A stretch of DNA of 64,000 nt from Datisca glomerata (taxonomy: Eukaryota > Streptophyta > Magnoliopsida > Cucurbitales > Datiscaceae): the NCBI GenBank assembly GCA_003255025.1, contig QANY01009435.1, positions 62,001 to 126,000 on the forward strand, read 5' to 3'. A program made the position numbers and the translations under genes. The notes beneath the pieces were generated by a model. It did no database searches, had not been told where the DNA came from, and worked only from the letters and a program-made list of their open reading frames with translations. This document shows positions 59,776 to 64,000 of the stretch, one piece after another. How positions within the stretch are numbered: the first letter of the stretch is position 1; each line of letters begins with the position of its first letter.

Positions 59776-61640
59776 TTTTGCTAGTCCTCGAACAAAATAA
59801 AATAAAAAAAATTCATACAATAAACACAATAAACATTAATTATGAAAAGCTAAAGAGAAAGTGAGGCATTGTTTTGACTAATTAAATTTGTTTCAGAGAT
59901 TCCAAAATAGCTATGACCCAAGAAAAAAAACTTCTGAATTATGATCATGTAAAGTTTTAACACAATTACCAACTTACATTACAACTTGAAAAGTTCTGAG
60001 TGTGTGTGTGTCACCTTAATTCATCCGATCTCTTAAACCCAGATGAACTTATGCAATCAAGTCTTGTAAAAACGTATTCAATAATCTATAAATAGATTAG
60101 AACTCCATACAATTTTTCATGCCACTCTCCACTAATGTAGGCAAACCACATCACTTAGGATTATTAGGACTTTCATAGGCTTGTAATGTATGGCTAGGGT
60201 TTAGAGTAGGATAAAATATATTATTTTGGCACAATCTTTACCCATAGTCACACATGTATTCTAGAAATCAACGAGTTTAACTCAACTTATCTTGTAACAC
60301 TCTCAAACTTGTCATTCCACCTCTTGAATAATCAATCATGCTCAACTATTTGTTTTAATTTGATTTCCTTAAACATCTCTTTTCCTTAACGAGTTTTCAA
60401 CTAATAGCTCTCAAACCAATTGGCCTTAGGGTATTAGATTTTAAGACACCCCTTCGAGCTTAGTCACTCAAGTCCAAGAGGCTACAAATCAAATTTATTC
60501 ACCATTTTTTTATATCGAAACTTCTCCCATTCACCCAGATTGTCATAGCTCCAAATATTTTTCCAGAACATTCAAATACTATGAGTAAAAAGGGGTACTA
60601 AGGAAAACTTTTTATAAGATTGCAAAATTACCATAGGTGATAAAAAATGGCTATTTAGGCTCAACAGAGATGACTAGGAAAATAATTATGCACAAGTTGA
60701 CTTAAAAAGCTCAAACGGTCCAAAGATGACCTAAATTATGTCCTAAGTGAAGTGTAGCCTAGAATTTCACCTCGAACAACAATCAAATTGGTTCTAGAGT
60801 TCTTTTAAGATCATAATGATTTCTTAAGTCACTTAAACTTTCTCTAAGCATAAAGAAAAGATAATCAAACGCTCAAGGCTAGGTGTTCAATATGTCGGGA
60901 TTCTCTAGTTTAATGCAAATCAATACTTGATTCAAACACACACCGATACCCAAATTTAACATTTTTTTCAAAGCTATCAATAACTCAAAACCAATCTCAT
61001 CATAGGTGTTAGTGTTGTCAACGATAGAACGCCAAAAAAATTGAAATTTTAATTAAAGCCACCACCCCCAAACTAAAAACTTTCATTGTCCTCAATGAAA
61101 AGAAAATATGTAAAAAGAGTAAGTAGAGAGGACTTTCCTGAATAACGATGAGCTATCATCCTCGTCAGTCTCTGCATTGTTCTTGTTATCTCAAACTGAG
61201 AAAAAGTGGTGTGTGAGCTAAATTCATCTATAATTTTTTTATATAAAAACCTAAAGAAAAACAAAAATAAAATACACAAAAAAACAGAAATATAATTGGG
61301 TTGCCTCACAGTAGCATTTTTTTTAATGTCTTCAACCAGACATAATGATCATCCAGACTTCACCCGTTGTCCATTAAATTTAGAATTCACTTTATGTCAG
61401 AAATTGACCAGCCTAAGACCATTTGTTGCTATCTCAAAACCCTCAGCAAATGTCTTCTTGTTCACCAGTTAATGAAACAGAGATAATGACAGGCAAAATG
61501 AGATGATTCTCCCATAAAGGTGTACCGAAGGTGGAGGTCTAACACTGATGGTTTTTTAATAAATGGTAGGTGTCTAGGTTTACCTTCTCCAAATTATGCA
61601 TTATCCACCCGCAAATAACTATTCATATCATTTGAGTGTT
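59776..61640 (-). other. Athila 3' non-coding region
   Basis: Long stretch without coding potential between the protease fragment and the polypurine tract. It includes the second G-rich purine tract near 61.07 kb. The frame 61073-61309 (-) has no domain. Confidence 0.5.
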
Positions 61641-61649
61641 TGATTGTTT

Positions 61650-62060
61650 TAAAGACATTAAAAATTACCTGATCATCTTACACTCTCAGAATAAGTTCCC
61701 TTTTTGCACATTAATAAGAGTTCTTCCCGCAACTAAAAATGGTCTACCAAGAATAATTGAAATTTCTTGATTTTTCTCCATGTCAAGAACAATAAAATCA
61801 GTTGGAAAGATAAATTTATCAACATTTACCAAAACATTATCAATAATCCCCAACGGATATCTGATAGACTGATTAGCTAACTATAAGATACTTTCGTGGG
61901 CTTAGTTTCTCCAAGACTTAGTTTCTTGTAAACTGAACACAACATCAAATTGATACCAGCCCCAAAATCATATAAATCTTTTTCAAAATATGAATTATCA
62001 ATGGTGCAAGGAATAGTAAAACTCTTAGGGTGCTTTAACTTTGGAGGTAATTTTTCTGCA
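61650..62060 (-). pseudogene. Athila aspartic protease fragment
   Basis: The minus strand reads DLYDFGAGINLMLCSVYKKL, where DFGAG stands for the active-site D-[ST]-G-A of retroviral-type proteases, then SIRYPLGIIDNVLVNVDKFI and ISIILGRPFLVAGRTLINV, the flap and second half typical of the family. A stop codon lies within it. Nothing like an RT domain follows. Confidence 0.8.
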
Positions 62061-62729
62061 AGATAGCACTACACTCCTCAGTAAGTGCAATTGTCCCATA
62101 CTCCTCTAGATTTCTCTTGTTTGAGAGAATATCTTTCATGAATTGGACATAGCTCGACATTTGTTCCAAAGCATCAGCAAAATAGATGTTTATATGTAGT
62201 TTCCTAAACACATCAATGAACTTAGAAAATTGCTTGTTTAATTTATGCTTTTGGAACTGTTGAGGGTATGGAATAGGTGAAACATATGGTGGAGGATTAC
62301 CAGGAAAGAGCTTTGACTTAGGCTTTCTTCCTTCTTTTCTGAGCTCTTGGCAAGGTCATCACCCATTGTCTCAACTTCTGCTTTAATTAGCTGAGAATTT
62401 AACAGTGGGTTTCTGAGGTTCTGCTAACTCCGTGCCACAGTGAAAAGTAATGGCATTTACTTGTTCTTTTGGATTCTTCTTGGTGTTGCTGGGTAGAGAA
62501 CCGTGGTCTTTGAGTTAGTATTTCTGACAGTTGACCGATTTGAAGATCCAAATTATGATAGATGCAGCTTGACTCTCAATATTGGTTTCTTGCCTCTGAA
62601 TACTTGTTTCTTACCTCTAAAGTGTAGATCTATTATTGCCATAAATTGAGTGGTATTAACTGTGAGCTAAGCAATAACATCTTTCAGAGAAATTTTAGGT
62701 TGCTGAGGCTAAGTAGCAACTGGTGGATT

Positions 62730-63953
62730 CATCACATCTGATTATTCTTCCAAGAGAAATTAGGGTGATTTCGCCACCCTTGGTTGTAAATGTTGGATAA
62801 TGGGTTATTCTGCCTGCTATAATTCTCAACAAAATTAACATTTTCTAACTGAGAATGAGCAAAGGGATTACCGGCTTGACATTTAGTACTAAGATGAGGT
62901 CCATTGCACAAATTACAAACTTTGTGTGAAGCATGAATTGCAGAGCATTGGCAGTGAAAGAGCTAAATTGCTTTGAAAGTGTAGATACTTGAGCTGTGAG
63001 GGCAGTAAGTGCATCCACTTAATAAACTCCATGAGTCTTTCTTGGTACATTTTGCTCAGTTGACCATTGATAAGCATTAGCAGCCATTTCTTCTAGCAAA
63101 GCATAAGCATCATCATGTGTTTTACCCATCAAAGCACCTTCTGCTGCTGCATCAACTAGCGTCCTTGTTGAATTCCTCAAACCATTGTAAAAAGTTTGAA
63201 CTTGCAGCCATCCAAATAGTCCATGATGTGGGCATCCTCTCAACATCTCTCTAAACCCCTCTCATGCTTCATAAAGAGATTCTATATCATGTTGGGCAAA
63301 TGTAGTGATCACATTCCTCCTTTTGGCTGTTTTAGCTGGTGGAAAGAACTTTGCTAAAACTTTCTCAGAGAGACCATCCAAGTAGTGATTGATCCAGCTG
63401 GCAGAGAGTTCAACCAACTCTTAGCCTTATCCCGACGCGAGAATGGGAATAATCTCAACATGATTGCATTAGATTAGACATTATTATGCTTGAATATCTA
63501 ATAATTTTTTAGGAAAGTGGTTATGTGAACATTTGGATCGTCATTAGGCAGGCCACTGAACTGATTTGCCTGCACCATGTGAATAATAGTTGGCTTAATC
63601 TTGAAGTTGTTGGCATTAATAACAGGGCGTTGAATGGATGATGTAGCCTCATTGACAACTCGCATCGCATAATCTCGAATTGTCTGATTATTTTGGTTGT
63701 TCACGATTTCAGGATTTTCTCGAACGCCTTCCATGGTTTCTTGAGGTTGTTTAGAAGCTTCTCTCCTTATTTCTCTATCACGTCGACAAGTTCGCTCAAT
63801 TTTCAAATTAAGGGGAGTCAAATTCTCACTTCCAAATTTTCTCATACACCACAGAGAACGCCTAAAAATAAAAAAAACAACTATAAATATAAATAAATAA
63901 GACTCAAAGTAAAATTCAAGATATGTAACTCCAATATTAATAAACAAAATCAA
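62730..63953 (-). pseudogene. Athila gag pseudogene
   Basis: Blocks in order: IHMVQANQFSGLPNDDPNVH (about 63.54 kb), RGCPHHGLFGWLQVQTFYNG and DAAAEGALMGKTHDDAYALL (63.24-63.08 kb), then a zinc knuckle CNLCNGPHLSTKC, of C-x2-C-x3-H-x4-C form, and ENYSRQNNPLSNIYNQGWRN (62.9-62.77 kb). These are the conserved gag segments of Athila elements. Two open parts remain, 63953-63498 and 63246-63019, separated by stops and shifts. Confidence 0.88.
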
Positions 63954-63954
63954 C

Positions 63955-63977
63955 CTCCAGCAACGACGTCAAAAACT
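63955..63977 (-). promoter_or_regulatory. decayed primer binding site of the Athila element
   Basis: The minus strand reads TTTTTGACGTCGTTGCTGGA next to the LTR end. The usual Athila/Tat site is TGGCGCCGTTGCCGGGG, complementary to tRNA-Asp. All four differences are G-to-A or C-to-T changes. Confidence 0.65.
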
Positions 63978-64000
63978 TGTGGTGATTTTTTTATAGTGCA

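Larger units (their letters stand above)
58553..64000 (-). mobile_element. Athila-type Ty3/Gypsy LTR retrotransposon, internally deleted, cut by window edge
   Basis: Minus-strand element. Going leftward: the 5' LTR begins beyond the window and its last 23 bases are at 63978-64000; then the primer site, gag, a protease fragment, a non-coding region, the polypurine tract and the 3' LTR (59756-58553). The gag and protease sequences are typical of the Athila lineage. Reverse transcriptase, RNase H and integrase are absent between the protease (about 61.65 kb) and the polypurine tract, so it is defective. Confidence 0.85.

Noticed and set aside
1..64000. CRISPR arrays, rRNA or intact tRNA genes, phage or bacterial operons
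   Set aside because: None seen; regular short repeats here are tandem or transposon-terminal repeats in a plant nuclear context.

Overview
The window is nuclear DNA from a eudicot plant. The genes have short exons with GT-AG introns, a mitochondrial presequence exon and a plastid transit peptide, and they sit in AT-rich DNA full of plant transposon families (MULE, Helitron, Athila, CACTA-like). It carries an intact-looking CYCLOPS/IPD3 gene. That gene is kept in plants with arbuscular mycorrhiza and is absent from Brassicaceae, so the source is probably a mycorrhizal eudicot. The sequence alone does not give the species.

Layout. 1-12.6 kb is repeat territory: a duplicated, minus-strand pararetrovirus-like fragment (2.95-4.98 kb), broken by a possible ~3 kb element (4.99-8.0 kb) that holds a 260-bp-arm inverted repeat and a >1 kb polypurine tract, then a decayed MULE-type element carrying a plant mobile domain (PMD) pseudogene (9.1-12.5 kb). 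12.8-36 kb is a gene island: CLPP4 (+), a DUF538 gene (+), CYCLOPS/IPD3 (+, 11 coding exons), a nuclear group II intron maturase of nMAT type (-), an RPA1/RPA70 gene with C-terminal zinc knuckles (+), and a conserved plant membrane protein gene (-) with a 1-bp frameshift close to an assembly gap. 37-64 kb is again transposon-dominated: a Helitron 3' end with a tandem duplication; an 8.5-kb MULE-like insertion (40.53-49.06 kb) whose empty site is preserved in a paralogous copy at 56.8 kb; a 5.5-kb MULE with 73-bp inverted ends and a 9-bp target duplication (50.12-55.59 kb), itself containing a CACTA-like insert; and an Athila-type LTR retrotransposon (58.55 kb to beyond the end) lacking its RT-integrase part.

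The genes are not an operon and act in different compartments: plastid proteolysis (CLPP4), symbiosis signalling in the nucleus (CYCLOPS), mitochondrial intron splicing (nMAT), and DNA repair or recombination (RPA1). The order CLPP4 - RPA1C - conserved membrane protein matches, from memory, the Arabidopsis At5g45390-At5g45400-At5g45410 neighbourhood, with CYCLOPS lying in the interval where Arabidopsis lacks it.

Exon limits were worked out by eye from splice consensus and phase. All reconstructed reading frames close correctly except the membrane-protein gene. No bacterial-style operon, CRISPR array, tRNA or rRNA gene was seen.
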